Assembly: GCA_030512295.1 (NCBI GenBank)
Contig: JAULSR010000004.1
Location: 1,798,001-1,862,000 of the forward strand
From: Bombardia bombarda
Taxonomy: Eukaryota; Ascomycota; Sordariomycetes; Sordariales; Lasiosphaeriaceae
Direction of reading: 5' to 3'
DNA: 64,000 bases
In this document: positions 36,361 to 47,357 of the stretch, piece after piece
Position numbering within the stretch: position 1 is the stretch's first letter
Layout of the letters: the number at the start of each line of letters is the position of its first letter
The notes under the pieces: generated by a model
The model's database searches: none
What the model was told of the DNA's origin: nothing
The model's input: the letters and a program-made list of their open reading frames with translations, nothing else
Made by a program: the position numbers and the translations under genes

Positions 36361-36373
36361 CTGGGGGTTAGCC
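36361..36373 (-). promoter_or_regulatory. Second GGCTAA / CTGGGG pair upstream of cbh1
   Basis: GGCTAA (36368-36373, minus strand) is next to a CTGGGG (36361-36366, plus strand), about 510 bp upstream of the start codon. It repeats the pairing seen at 36151-36159. Confidence 0.4.
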
Positions 36374-38175
36374 AAGCTGCAGGCTCATGATGGGGTCGAG
36401 GAGTCAAGGCGCGCGGAGCAGGTTGGAGAAGGGTCCGGTCGGGGCGCGCCGTTGGACGAGACTTGTGGAGACAGGAACCAGGAACATCGGAACAGCCCAG
36501 CGATGTGACGCCGCCGCCTGGCCTAGAGAGAAGAGAGTGTGCGACCCAAAAGGCGTTGGAACCGAGTGAGGAGATAGATTAAGGTTGGCCGACCGGGACA
36601 GGGGCAAGTGTGCTTGTCCTGATCAGTAGCGTCCCGGTCGAGTGCCGCTCATTGGAGGGCTTTTGCTTAGCTTTTGCACATGGCCGGGGGTCTTTCACGG
36701 AGGCCACCCCCCGAGTGTAACGGCGCCGCGTCGAGATGTGGGTTGCTGGGATGGGCGAATTTCTTGCTTTCCTGTTCTCAAAGAAACAAGCTGCGAGTGC
36801 TGCTACCCGGGAACCGGTTCTCGTTGTTGACGCTGCCCCATCTCGCTGCTGCCTTCCCGAAAAGCCGTCAAGAGCCGTCTGGCAGACGAGTACCTTAACT
36901 CTGTAGGTAGCTGTCCCCAATTTCGCTGTTGTTTCATACCTTCATGATGGGCGGAATAAGTTTGGTCGCCAATTGAGAGACGGGAAGGATGCGTCGCCCC
37001 GCCTCAGATTAACTTCAAGTCCTTTTTCGAACCGTTTGCCCTTCCCCACAATCGGCCACAGTTTAAAAGGAGGTTAGGGCCCCAGCGTCCCCGCACGTGC
37101 CTTCCAAGTCGCCCTTTTCTTGCAACCACGGCTCAGGATGTGTGCGACCATGAAATAATTGGGAAGGCATGATGGGGCTTGATTTGTTTGCTCAGTTCGA
37201 ACAGGGAGTCGGGTCGCCCGCCCCAAGGATTTTCGGAGTGGATTACTGAATATGGATATTCGGTTTACACGTGCAAAACAGACAGCCAGTGTCATGTCGC
37301 TCGTTTTCAACCCGGTTTTCCTCTTCTTCGCATAACTTTCGCTTCATTATTTTAGATGAGGCTCAAGCTGTCACCTAAACAGGTTGTGCTAGTAAATACA
37401 GGCGCGCAGGCATTGGAAACCGGGATTTTGGTAGATTTTGTAATATGCAGAAATTACCTTGGGTTATTATGGAACCTGCAATGCGCCTTCCCCAACACAC
37501 CCAACACAGGTCAGCGGCAGCTCCTCAGAGCGACAATCGTCGACCCAACCACCCCACCCGTCATTCTTAGCTGCATACTTCGTAGTTCGTACCACAAGTC
37601 GCACCTGCTCGCCTATTGTTGACATGCGCAAAGCAGGTGATCATCGTCCGCCAATCCCACACCCCTACCATTTTCCTGCTTCAAGCAGCGACGGATTGAA
37701 GACGACTGACTAATTTTTTTTTCCCCCAACTACCTACCTACCAACCTACTTTCTGTGTGGCCCATCGCCGTCTTTAGTCCTCTCCATCATGAGGCGCCTG
37801 GTTGCGCAGGCTTGGTCTTGTTGAGGCAGATTCAAGCAAGCCATGGCCCGGACGAGATATCGGGCGTCATTGACATTTGTCCAGAGGTCTACGGTTATCA
37901 TCTGATGCTGATGCTGAGATGGTGCTGCTGCTGTTTGCGTGGCAATTCCCGAGCTGGGCCGTACATTATGCATCATGACGCCCATGGAATGCTTAGAAAA
38001 GAGCATGACACAGGATGCTGCTAGAATACCTCGGCCCGCTAGCAGGTGTCTGCTTGTTTGTAGTAGATACCTAACATCCGTGGACTTGACTTCTGTCTTC
38101 CTTCTAACCTCGGGCTTCTCGACATCTCGAGGTGCGACCGCAGCCCTGGCAGAGCACTGAGAGAACGAGGTCAAG

Positions 38176-39555
38176 ATGGGATGGGCCTGGAACGGAAATG
38201 CCACCCTCACCATCGTGATCATCACCCTGGTCATCTGCTTCAGCTGGGTGCCCATTATTACGGTGATGAGCCTCTACCAGCACGGGAGGGCGCGAATCCG
38301 CGCCTTCTTCGCCGCCAGAGGATGGGTTGCTCCCATCAAGGAGGAGGAGAAGGTTACCCAGCATCCAAAGATGCCCGAGATCCAGAAGCCCCCGCCAATC
38401 TTCAATAACGGCCTGGCCCGTGAGCGGTCCATGTTGACCCGAACCTACGGCTCCTCCATGTTGACTAACGACCCGCTCAGGAGGTGGGATACCGGATTGA
38501 GCTGGGACCCTATCCGGAGGTATGATGCCGCTAGCGTGTTGAGTGAGGGCCCCATGGCTGCGAGGAACAACTCGCTGCGCTCAAACTTCTCTCGTCCGAT
38601 GCAAATGGCCCCGATGCCGAGCCGAGCAAGTTCTATTCGCTCAGTCTCGACCCAGGGTCGCAGTCGTAGACCATCAGTGAGCAGCATGGTGGGCCGGCCT
38701 CCAGGTGCATTCCAAATCAACACGGCATACTACGACACTACCCCCCTGCCCACCACATCACTAAACATAGCAAATATCGGAACGAGCGGTGCCAAGTCTT
38801 TTTCGGCCAAGCCACCCCAAGCTGCCGGGTCTCAGGGGCGCAGAGGAGCCTCGTTCGACCAGCCCGGAAGCATAAACAACCACAGGTCGGAGCGAGAAGC
38901 CGAAGAAGCATCCTTCTGCTCGGACCCAGCCGCCCAGGACCTTCCTTCCGCCGCACGCAGATCTCCGGCGGCTCAGTCACACGGCCGAAGGAGGGGGACG
39001 TCATTTGAACAACCCCGGCATGTCAACACGGCGGTTGAAGAAGAGTCGTCGCCTCCGATGCCATCCAACGAGTACACGGTGCCAATGCGCGAGTCATCAC
39101 AAGGCGTCACCCGGTCACAGCACCACTTTAGAGACGTATCGTACGAGCAAGCGAGAATCGTCAACATAGCGGGACGGGCAACCGAAGAACAAACGTCATC
39201 GTCTCCTTCCACGCCTCCCGTACCTCCCACACCTTCATCCGTCGAGGATGCCACCCAGGGACACATGTCAAGGTCGCCTCGAGCTACTGCCGGCGGCTCA
39301 CAGTCCCGCAGCAGAGCCGGCAGCTCGTCTGACCACCGGTCCAGGTCTAGGAGCAACCACTCCAGGGGGCGAGAGGCCGCCGAAGAGGAAGGATACTGGC
39401 CGCCGCCTCCCATGCCGGGGGCCGCCGACCGCAGTGGTACTCCGCCAGCGATGCGCAGGTCGCCGGCTAGGCGAGGCTCGATGCCACACTCGCTACCACA
39501 AGAGCAGCAACCAGAGCGACAACCATCATGGCTGGACCAGCCGCATGCAATGTAG
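38176..39555 (+). CDS. Single-TM, otherwise disordered 459-aa protein
   Basis: This is one uninterrupted frame. A short polar N-terminus (MGWAWNGN) is followed by a single strong membrane helix at about 9-33 (ATLTIVIITLVICFSWVPII) and a basic juxtamembrane stretch (HGRARIRAFFAARGW). The rest is Ser/Arg/Pro-rich and probably disordered, with several near-repeats of the form RRGxSFEQP/DQPGxxN (at about 223, 278 and 325) and an SR-rich stretch near 380-400. There is no cleavable-signal feature beyond the helix. I do not recognise the family. The repeated QARIVNIA/QPRHVNTA motifs could be short linear interaction sites. A type I or tail-facing-cytosol topology is inferred from the positive charges after the helix. 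Confidence 0.75.
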   Translation: MGWAWNGNATLTIVIITLVICFSWVPIITVMSLYQHGRARIRAFFAARGWVAPIKEEEKVTQHPKMPEIQKPPPIFNNGLARERSMLTRTYGSSMLTNDPLRRWDTGLSWDPIRRYDAASVLSEGPMAARNNSLRSNFSRPMQMAPMPSRASSIRSVSTQGRSRRPSVSSMVGRPPGAFQINTAYYDTTPLPTTSLNIANIGTSGAKSFSAKPPQAAGSQGRRGASFDQPGSINNHRSEREAEEASFCSDPAAQDLPSAARRSPAAQSHGRRRGTSFEQPRHVNTAVEEESSPPMPSNEYTVPMRESSQGVTRSQHHFRDVSYEQARIVNIAGRATEEQTSSSPSTPPVPPTPSSVEDATQGHMSRSPRATAGGSQSRSRAGSSSDHRSRSRSNHSRGREAAEEEGYWPPPPMPGAADRSGTPPAMRRSPARRGSMPHSLPQEQQPERQPSWLDQPHAM

Positions 39556-41161
39556 ATCCATGCCCGACAGCAGTTGACACTTCGCCCGCCAGTTCCTAGC
39601 GCCCTTCCTCCCCTGCTCCCCCTCTCTCCCCGCATGGTCGATCTTGAAGTAATGGGCCTAAAAAGGACCGATCGCGCCGTACTGGAACACTATGCGTGCA
39701 GTCAGATCTATAATACTACATGGCTGGAAAAGGGGGTTTGCGCGGGACCCGTTATCCGCGGCTGTGCCCCAAGGGGGGTTGTGGTATGCAACCTGGGATA
39801 GGTATGGTGGCGCAATGGGGCGGCTGTTTCGGGGTTAGATTACGTTCGGAAGCCGGAGCAGGGTCGTACTAACTTCCTTAATGGTGAATGGGGGGTTTGG
39901 TTGGGTTGAGTTGGATTTTGGAGGGCTGGCTGCCTATTTGAAACTTTGTAGCCAAGTCGCGCGTGCGTGTGTAAGAAGTACATGTAGAGGTGCGAGTATG
40001 TGGTAATAAGCTGCCCAATAACTGGCCCAAAAGGACCGTTGTAACATGGTTTGGAGAGCACGGCACTTGGAATAGAATGTGAGAGGCGGCGATGAACTTG
40101 GATTGCTTTTGTTTATTGCAGTTCAAGAGGATTTGGGTTGGACGATGTACGCTGGTTTGCTATGTACTAGAATATTTACTGTGAGGCTATATAATTGAAG
40201 AGTCCAAACATATACCTATTCTTAGAAAAGCATTGAATTCTGTAAGCAGGTTAGATCGCCATTAAAAGGGGAAAGCGTGAATGAAAAATGTCTGTGAGAC
40301 TGCAACTGAATTTGGACCAAATTCAACACGGAAGAAGGGAACCGTCCCAGTGAGGGGGTGGTCCCGTTCATTCACCTTTTCAATGCAGCAAAGCACATCT
40401 CGGCCCGACATCAACTTTGAGTGGACTGGATCACTTTTCTGGGCCATCTCCTATGTGAATTTTGTTGAGCGTTACTTCAATGTCATACCACTTCTTTCGG
40501 ATTTTTGGCGCATCGACAGTGGACTAGAATTTGTTCATCCAATTTTTTGTTCCTCCACTCAGCCAAGGCTTTCTCTCACAGGGTTTTTGCATCTTAAATC
40601 TTACATAGCGTCTGCCCTTTCTCCACCTCATCAGGTCCAGCTCGACTAACCGGGTTGAAATACCTGGTTGTAAAGTTGACGGACAGCCTCAATGCTGAGT
40701 AGTGTCCAAGAAACGGCACGATCAAAATCACCCTTGTAATTACAGCACAGATGCGAATACATGGCGTATGAAATGTACAATTTAGAGGTTGATCTTACCA
40801 TAATGATCGGTACGGTTCTCTACTCGTTCTGCAAATATTATAACTGCTTGATAATACCTTGATCATAGGCTAAATCATTTAGTTAGAGTGTATGTTTCTT
40901 TAGCCAGAGAGCCCATTTTTGTCATGGGATAGTAGAACTAGAATATTAGGTAGTCACGCCAAATCACAAGATTGAAACCTATCGAGATCCAACTCTCTGT
41001 GATAGAATCAAACCCTAGTACCCTTCCAGCTACCCATTCAGTGCATGTTCTTATCATGTGAACACTTGTATAGAAAATTTATGCACCAAAGATGCTTTTC
41101 TTCCTCGTCTCTTCTGCTAATAATACATGGTAAGCCCAAGCAATGCTCCAGATATGGTCAA
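39556..41161. other. AT-rich spacer
   Basis: This is 1.6 kb without a recognisable gene. A perfect 8-bp inverted repeat (GAATTTGG-A-CCAAATTC) sits at 40308-40324. The stretch 40.26-40.65 kb is one open frame of 122 codons on the plus strand, but it shows no domain. The rest is AT-rich. Confidence 0.45.
40308..40324. repeat. Perfect 17-bp palindrome
   Basis: GAATTTGGACCAAATTC has 8-bp arms around a single A. It could be a protein-binding site or chance. Confidence 0.8.
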
Positions 41162-42775
41162 TCAAGCCATCGAACTCCCATACACCCGCTCCACGTAATG
41201 ATACCTACCCTGTTCAAAATGCACCGATTCTGGACTAACGACATCTGGTGTTTTGCTGCGCACGGATGGAGATGCAGATGCAGAAAGAGGAGAAGGAGTG
41301 GCCAGCTGCCGATAACTCGAGCTGATGAAAGGGTCTGCAACGAGATGATATCGTGTAGGCGACGAACCTGGCTCAGGCTGTGCGGGGTGCTGAGGCTCCC
41401 TCGTCTCTGCCGGAAATCCCGGTGCCTGGGCTGCAGGCGGTACTCTGGGATACCAAAGCGCAGTTGGGGGAATGAAGGCACTATTCGTCTTTTGTCTTTG
41501 CCCTCCCCCCACATGGACGAGTCACCAGACAGATTTGTCTGGCGAGAGCGAGAATCCCGTTCAGCAGTTGATGTTTGGATACGGGCTGCTGTTGAAGGAC
41601 CGCTTGATGACTGCGGCTTAGAAAAAAGTGATAGCGATGGGTTTGATTGGGGATTAAAAACGTTTGGGCCGATGGATTGATTCGTTGTTTCCAACCTCTC
41701 CGACGCGAATTGAGGAAAATCTTGCTCCTTCTTTCTGGAAGTCTTGATCCACCACATCTTTGTAAACCATCTTGACAGTGTTGGCCTTGGCTTTTGGGAT
41801 ACGTTTTCCGGGTGACCACTAAAAGCAGCTGTTGCACTCTGCTGTGTAGACCCTCCCGGTATTTCAAGGTTTTGCTCTGGTGTGAGAAGCGACGCGTCTG
41901 AATGACCGGACATTGGGCGCTTGGAGGTAGTGAAACGTGGGAGGGGAAATACCCGCTTTCGCAGGACGAAGAAAAGAATGATCATAATCAATGCAAATGC
42001 GGCTGATACACAGGATGTTAGAAAGGACGCTGCATCGCGCTGTTGTGTGTGACATACCTGCGGACCCTACAGCGATCCCAGCTGTTAGGCCGGGTAACAT
42101 GGGACCAAGGTTGCTGCTTGGCGTGGGAGTCGGGGTATCTGGATTGATTGGGCCCGCAGTTTCCGTCCCTGGAGGACTTGCTGCTGAGCTGGTTATCCCC
42201 GAGTTGATTGTCCCTGAGCTAGTTGTTCCTGAGGTGGTTTCCCTTGAACTGGTTGTCCCCGAAGTGACTGCCCCTACCCCAGTCGTCTCTGAAATAGATG
42301 TCGATTGTGTAGAATTCGATGAGAGTGTTTCATCTGAGGTGAGAATTGTCTGTGTTGATATGCTGCTAATGATGAGGGTCACAAATGATAGTGTCGTAGA
42401 AGGAGAGGTGGATGGAACAGCCATAGTAGTTAAATCTCCAGTAACAGCCGGAGGAGGGATTGGCGGGGAGGGTGGCGACGATGTAGGCAGGATTGGAGGT
42501 GACGGTTGGGTGGCTGAGGGCGGTTGGGTGCGAGTTTTTGAGGTGGTTGCTGGTTCTTTGCTGGGTTGGAAAATTATACAGAAAAATGGTTTTTCCTCCC
42601 TTTTTGCCCTTTCAATATTTCGAGCTTCATTTTCAGAATTCCCACATACCCTGCTACTGCTGAATTCATATTTATTGCGGGATTCACTGCTGCCCCCGTC
42701 TCCTAGTCGGTCTCTCACACTGTCACGGCGCAAACGGGAAGGCCCGGGTTCGGTACGATCTCGTCTTTGCGACAT
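41162..42775 (-). CDS. Ser/Thr-rich single-TM (wall-sensor-like) protein with apparent frameshift
   Basis: Two exons: up to 42058 (donor GTATGT) and from 42002 downward. The N-terminal boundary is uncertain. 42775 is the only in-frame ATG seen, but the frame stays open further upstream, so a 5' exon with a signal peptide may be missing. An Arg-rich part is followed by a Pro-rich and then a long Ser/Thr-rich region with SGTTSS-type repeats. One membrane helix is split by the intron (GLTAGIAVGSAG + AAFALIMIILFFVL) and ends in RKR. The cytoplasmic tail follows. This layout resembles Mid2/Wsc-like surface proteins, by analogy only. At a C6 run (41505-41510) the frame changes. The uninterrupted frame ends at 41158 with an odd Leu/His-rich end. 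The +1 frame, ending at 41162, gives a Pro/Ser-rich tail closing with YHYVERVYGS, which looks more natural. Confidence 0.55.
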
Positions 42776-44411
42776 ACTCTCTCCGGTAGATGCCTCTAAT
42801 TCGAGAGGGGACCAATAGCCCGCACGACGAGATCGATAAAGAGTGATGATTGAATGGGGATCGGTCTTCCATTGTCGAGGCAAGCTGAACTCAGACCAGT
42901 ACGGACTGGAAGAGCGACATGGCTGCTGACTGAAATTAGAGCTGGGATATACTGTGCAGCAGCTTCAGGGTGGGCGCTTTTATCAAGGTGAAGGATACGC
43001 ACATGTGCGCGCGTGTATGTGTGTGGATATACAGTAGAATAGACCTACACACCCACAAGAAAGAGATGCGACGTGACTTTGGCACACGTTCCCAGCCTCA
43101 AACGAGTCCAACTTCCTCGGTACACACATTTGTCCTCCCCTATCGTGGCTTAGCATCTCGGTAGAGATGGGGGTTTTGACGGCTGTGCGTGTCATGTCGT
43201 TGAGATAAACCCTATGGAGTAATCTTTGCTTGTCATGTCGCAGCATATCGATCATATGGTCATAGGTATAATACCCATGCAAGTGTATTTGGGGTCTTGG
43301 TCCCTGGGAAAACAGTTTCACCCTATCCGGAGCTAACGACATCAAGACTTGTGTGAAACTGCCTCACACAAAGTTTTGGGGATATCCGACTTTCATTAAA
43401 TATGAAGCTTGAATTTGGACGAATCACAGTGTTTTTGATAGCACACCAAAGATCGGCAGCATAAGCTTGGCGAGTATCGTCGGGCGGGGGTGCAGGGGTT
43501 GTCGATCGACGTGGAACACCACCTGCTGTAACTCTGCTAAGTATGTACATGTACAGTCTGTTAGTGACGCTAAAAATATGCACTGAATACGTCGTCTTTC
43601 GGGAGAATTTCTAACAAGCTTTGCCTAGCGGTACTTGATATAGTTTCGCCAAAAGCTTAGTTCTACTAGCCCAGGAAAAGTGATCACAGCCTAGTCTAGG
43701 TCTAGGACCCAAATATACCAGGTGCCATGTCATCTTGCGACTGACACATAAACTGAATAAAATTCAACTCGCGTTGAACCTCCTTTGTCCCCCTAGGGCC
43801 GTTTGGAGACTGTCGAGTAGTTGTTGTGCTGTGTTGTGTTTTCTGTTGTGTTGCGGCGTGGTGGTTGTGATTTCTAAGATTTAGAAATACGAGGGTCAAA
43901 AACCCGGATTCCTAAGTTGACAATGCTTGCAGGCAAATCCGGAAATAGAAAACCACCCAAAAAATTTAGGTGCACAAATCTGCGGACCGCGAGCCATTAG
44001 TGGTTCAATTCATAAAACCTGGGGTCCAAGCTAAGCCACGAGCTGGACGTAAGGTCAAGACGGGGGCCGAAACCAGGAAAGCACCCATGCTTAAAAGTCG
44101 AAGCGAGGGGCTGTAACATTATTGTATCAGATATAATACAACTTGCCACCAGCTGCAAGAGCAGACGGTACACGCTCATTGAGCGACCGGTATTTTTGAC
44201 CTGTCCTGATCTCCTGGGAGGTCTCGCACCACAGCAGTTTATTTAATTTCAATTGGGGCCAAGAGGACTCCATGTCCGATGATCGTTCAATATACATGTT
44301 TTATCCGTAGTATCATCTTCAGTGACCACTCTGTGAGTTCGGTTAACTCTGGACATGCTCATCCCATTGCCACGTTAGCCCCCGAGGTAGAAAAGCAAGA
44401 AGACCATAACT
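42776..44411. other. Intergenic region
   Basis: This holds the 5' flank of the Ser/Thr-rich protein gene and the 3' flank of the hydrolase gene. CA/TG-rich simple sequence is at about 42.99-43.03 kb. An AT-rich stretch with stops in all frames is at about 43.2-44.2 kb. No gene was recognised. Confidence 0.45.
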
Positions 44412-45563
44412 TCATGTCAGATGCTTTTGGAGGAATTTGTGAACTACATGCATCGTCTGGTGAGCGGTGTAGTGGAGCATGAGGGTATGACCTGTATTGC
44501 GTGGAACATAGATGTGGTAGTCCGAGTTCGGCAAAAGTCTCTGGCCAGTTACTTTCAGTTTGTTGACACAGCTCTCTGTGACGTCGTCGCAGAAGATTTT
44601 GTCGTTGTCTCCCACGACAGCCAAAACTGGCTTTGTGAAGCCTATTGCCGGAGTAACGAACCCTATGTAGCAGTGCTCACCCACTGTGAGAGTATCTTGC
44701 AACCTGTAATCGAATTTAGGAATCCTGTCGTCGTAGAATCCGGCATACAGCAAAGCCTCCCGGTTAGAGGAGGATCTGCAGGTCAAGTATCCCTTGGGAA
44801 GATGAGCGAAGCGTCGACTGACACTGGCAGCAGGAGTGAGGTCCCCTAGATCACGAAGAGAGGTGCCATTAAATGATGTACTAAATCCAATTGCCACAAG
44901 AGCATCAATGTCTGTCGGGTACTTGCTAACAAGAGCAATCCCGACGGCGGTGCCAAATGAATGCCCAACATAGGCTATGCGCCGAAACCTTTGCCATAAG
45001 GGGTTGCGAAAGCCGCCTTTGCGAATAATGCCAATCACCTGGTGTATAATCTCGCTTTCAAGGCCGCCCTGAACATGGCGGATGGGGTCCAAATATTGAC
45101 GGTCGTCTCCGTGGCCCAGACGATCAATGGCGAGAGTGTGGTATCCGTGAGAAGTGGCCGTCGCTTGCCAGTCATAATCGTCACCAATTCCGAAGCCCGA
45201 CCACATTTTCTTGTTGTAGGTGCCGCCGTGAAGGAGAAGCTGTAAGACACCACGACCTGGCCCCAGTGGGCGACAGTAAATGCCATTGACCTTAAAGTCT
45301 CTCTCCACGACGATGGTGCCATTCGTGAGAGGGCCTGTCGCATTGTCAAAGGATGCCCGAACGAAGGCGACAATCTCTTTGGATTTATTGGGATTTGGAG
45401 GGTACTGGAAGACGGCGTTCCGGGAAGCAGCATGGACCGAGAATCTGACCTTCCGGCAATCGGCGCTCGAGGGCTTCAAGCTGGTGGTTGTGGAAGCAGC
45501 ATCGACCAAATGCCCGAGCAGCAGTATTGTAACAGAGATGAGGATGAGGATGGCAGACATCAT
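44412..45563 (-). CDS. Secreted alpha/beta-hydrolase, 383 aa
   Basis: This is a single exon with ATG at 45563. The signal peptide is about 1-22 (hydrophobic ILILISVTILLLGHLV ending in DA-A). The fold marks are in order: an oxyanion segment LLLHGGTYNKKMW (about 109-121), LAIDRLGHGD (about 144-153), the nucleophile elbow VGHSFG with Ser near 202, an acid in VVGDNDKIF (about 316-322), and the catalytic His in NTGHTLMLH (about 358). Six cysteines and several N-glycosylation sequons fit secretion. Substrate specificity cannot be read from the sequence; esterase, lipase or peptidase-like are all possible. Residues about 43-58 are encoded by a 48-bp segment that recurs exactly at 47183-47230. Confidence 0.9.
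   Translation of the reverse strand: MMSAILILISVTILLLGHLVDAASTTTSLKPSSADCRKVRFSVHAASRNAVFQYPPNPNKSKEIVAFVRASFDNATGPLTNGTIVVERDFKVNGIYCRPLGPGRGVLQLLLHGGTYNKKMWSGFGIGDDYDWQATATSHGYHTLAIDRLGHGDDRQYLDPIRHVQGGLESEIIHQVIGIIRKGGFRNPLWQRFRRIAYVGHSFGTAVGIALVSKYPTDIDALVAIGFSTSFNGTSLRDLGDLTPAASVSRRFAHLPKGYLTCRSSSNREALLYAGFYDDRIPKFDYRLQDTLTVGEHCYIGFVTPAIGFTKPVLAVVGDNDKIFCDDVTESCVNKLKVTGQRLLPNSDYHIYVPRNTGHTLMLHYTAHQTMHVVHKFLQKHLT
45395..45442. repeat. 48-bp segment duplicated at 47183-47230 (copy 1, in the hydrolase gene)
   Basis: Identical base for base to 47183-47230 and in the same orientation. The flanks do not match. In this copy it codes, on the minus strand, for the stretch around AASRNAVFQYPP of the hydrolase. 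Confidence 0.95.
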
Positions 45564-46979
45564 AGCGGGTTACAGAGCTCTAGTCGTTGATTGTGGTATG
45601 GGCACTGTGTTCGGTGACGCATCCACAGCTTTATTGAAGAACAAGATTGCAATGTTTCCTTTTCGGCACTTTCTGAACGATGGGGGAAATTTACAGTGCA
45701 AGATGCAACTTCCATAAGTATCTGTAGCCGTACTTAACCTGCCAGGTCGCCACTAAGCAGAATGAAAGTCCCAATTTGAAGGGGCCTCAATTGCCCCACC
45801 TGGTGCTGAATAGTAATGGGAAGGAGCGTTGGATATACACAGATAAGCAGTAAGTACCTACTCTCGCTACCTTGCCTTGGATTTGGCGACAGGTAGGTAC
45901 AACGCAAAGCAGATTTGACAACCGCGATATAGTATTACCTTAAGACAGGCGACCAATCATAATAAAATTGCACAAACTTTTACGAACCATAGCTCACTTT
46001 TATTACCTAGGCACAGCATGAAGCAATGACTCTGGCGACATCCCAATCATCACCACCCAAAGGTTTGTTGCCAGATCTTGATCATCATCAAGCGTTCTGA
46101 CATGGCCCGCACCTTCCGCCTTCAGCAATCTGCTGCTGCGGCAAATAGGGACATGTAGAAGTCTACCATCGATAGTCCCACTGTTAGTGGAGTTTATTTT
46201 ATGGAACTGGCCTTGATGTACAACTGGCTGCCACATCCATGTTACAGGGAGTAAATTTCCTTTAATCGCAAGCTCTAACACTTAGATACTTACTTAGTAC
46301 ATCTGTTCCTGATTTGTTTGGGTAGCAAGTATCTGGGTATCTTTCTTGCAATAGGCTAGAGGCCATAATTGACACGGCTAAACCACACTAATGTGGTTCG
46401 TTTAGTTAACGCCACCCAATGACATTCCCATTTCGATTCACGCACGGTTCGAATTCATCTGGAAATCGGACGATGTACATTACCTTACCGTGCCAATGAC
46501 CGTTCCATGACCGTCCATGACCCGCGATTCTTGCGGCCGCTATGTGCGCCACTAGGCCGGTTCCTAGCCCTCTAGACTAGTTCTAGGGTTCAGCTCAGCT
46601 CGCTTGCCTACGCTAAGGCATCAGTAGTATTGACTCGGGGCCAGGGCGCTGCCCGCCTTCCACCTTTATTGAAGCGAAGCTTCAATTGTTTACATGTTTA
46701 CAACGTTGGTAGTGACAAGGCAAGAAGCTTGTTTATTTACAGTGAGAAAAGTGTATGAAGAAACCTTCGGCCATTGGTCAGTTCGTCCAGTGGCGTCTAA
46801 ACAAACAAAAACGTCCATTTGTAAAGCACCAATCGAATCAGTCAAAAAAATAAATAAACGAAAACGCCCATTTGCAAAGCATTAATCGAATCATTTAAAA
46901 AATAAATAAACGAAAACGCCCATTCGCAAAACACCAATCTGACAGGGGCCGCCGGAGGCGGAAGAGCGCCTATTATTGT
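45564..46979. other. Intergenic region with short tandem repeats
   Basis: No complete gene was found. A 92-codon minus-strand frame (46003-46281) is open but starts without ATG and shows no known domain; it may be a relic. A ~52-bp tandem repeat occupies about 46797-46945 (listed separately). Confidence 0.45.
46797..46945. repeat. ~52-53-bp tandem repeat, about 2.7 copies
   Basis: The unit contains AACGCCCATTTGCAAAGC, then AATCGAATCA, then an A-rich AAATAAA end. Copies anchor at 46811, 46864 and 46916 and differ by a few transitions and short indels. Confidence 0.85.
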
Positions 46980-47357
46980 ATGGCCTATTTAGAAGCTTTG
47001 CTTCCCCCTACAGTGGTACCAATGGTGCACCGCTGTCAAGGGTATTTTTCCAACACCAACATTGAACCTCTGGCGTTTCTCATCAAATTGGCAAATATGG
47101 AGGCTACCAATACTGCTGCCACGTCGGATTCAGAAGCTGCGACAGCGAACGAATTTGTCGACGGTGTTGAAGATGTGGACCATTGGAGGGTACTGGAAGA
47201 CGGCGTTCCGGGAAGCAGCATGGACCGAGACCACTATGTGGAGACGAGTATGCCGAGGTATTATGGCAGCTTCGGTTTGGAGGATTATTATGTCTCCATC
47301 TACATCCGCAAGACAACTCCCACTCCCACTCCCACCCTTTCCGAGACGGTAGAGTAG
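46980..47357 (+). CDS. Orphan 125-aa ORF containing the duplicated 48-bp segment
   Basis: An ATG-started frame of 125 codons. An inner ATG at 47097 would give an 86-aa protein with an acidic start (FVDGVEDVD) and a Pro-Thr run near the end. It has no signal peptide, domain or recognised relative. Codons about 69-84 lie in the 48 bases shared with the hydrolase gene but are read from the opposite strand in meaning, so this part cannot be homologous protein. It could be a young or fortuitous ORF, or the remnant of a rearranged locus. Low confidence that it is a gene. Confidence 0.25.
   Translation: MAYLEALLPPTVVPMVHRCQGYFSNTNIEPLAFLIKLANMEATNTAATSDSEAATANEFVDGVEDVDHWRVLEDGVPGSSMDRDHYVETSMPRYYGSFGLEDYYVSIYIRKTTPTPTPTLSETVE
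47183..47230. repeat. 48-bp segment duplicated at 45395-45442 (copy 2)
   Basis: This is an exact copy of the hydrolase-gene segment, 1788 bp downstream on the plus strand and in direct orientation. Confidence 0.95.

Larger units (their letters stand above)
35855..38175. other. cbh1 promoter and spacer to the single-TM protein gene
   Basis: The first ~1 kb is the likely cbh1 promoter (sites listed separately). About 37.7-38.17 kb, with a T9 run and pyrimidine-rich DNA, is probably the promoter and leader of the next gene. No further gene was recognised; ORFs here are short and domain-free. Confidence 0.5.

Noticed and set aside
41991..42818. 275-codon plus-strand ORF with PELVVPE-like repeats
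   Set aside because: Antisense to the Ser/Thr-rich region. The minus strand has the membrane helix and a proper intron.
46430..46460. GGTTCGAATTC resembling a tRNA T loop
   Set aside because: No pairing T stem, acceptor or anticodon arm around it.
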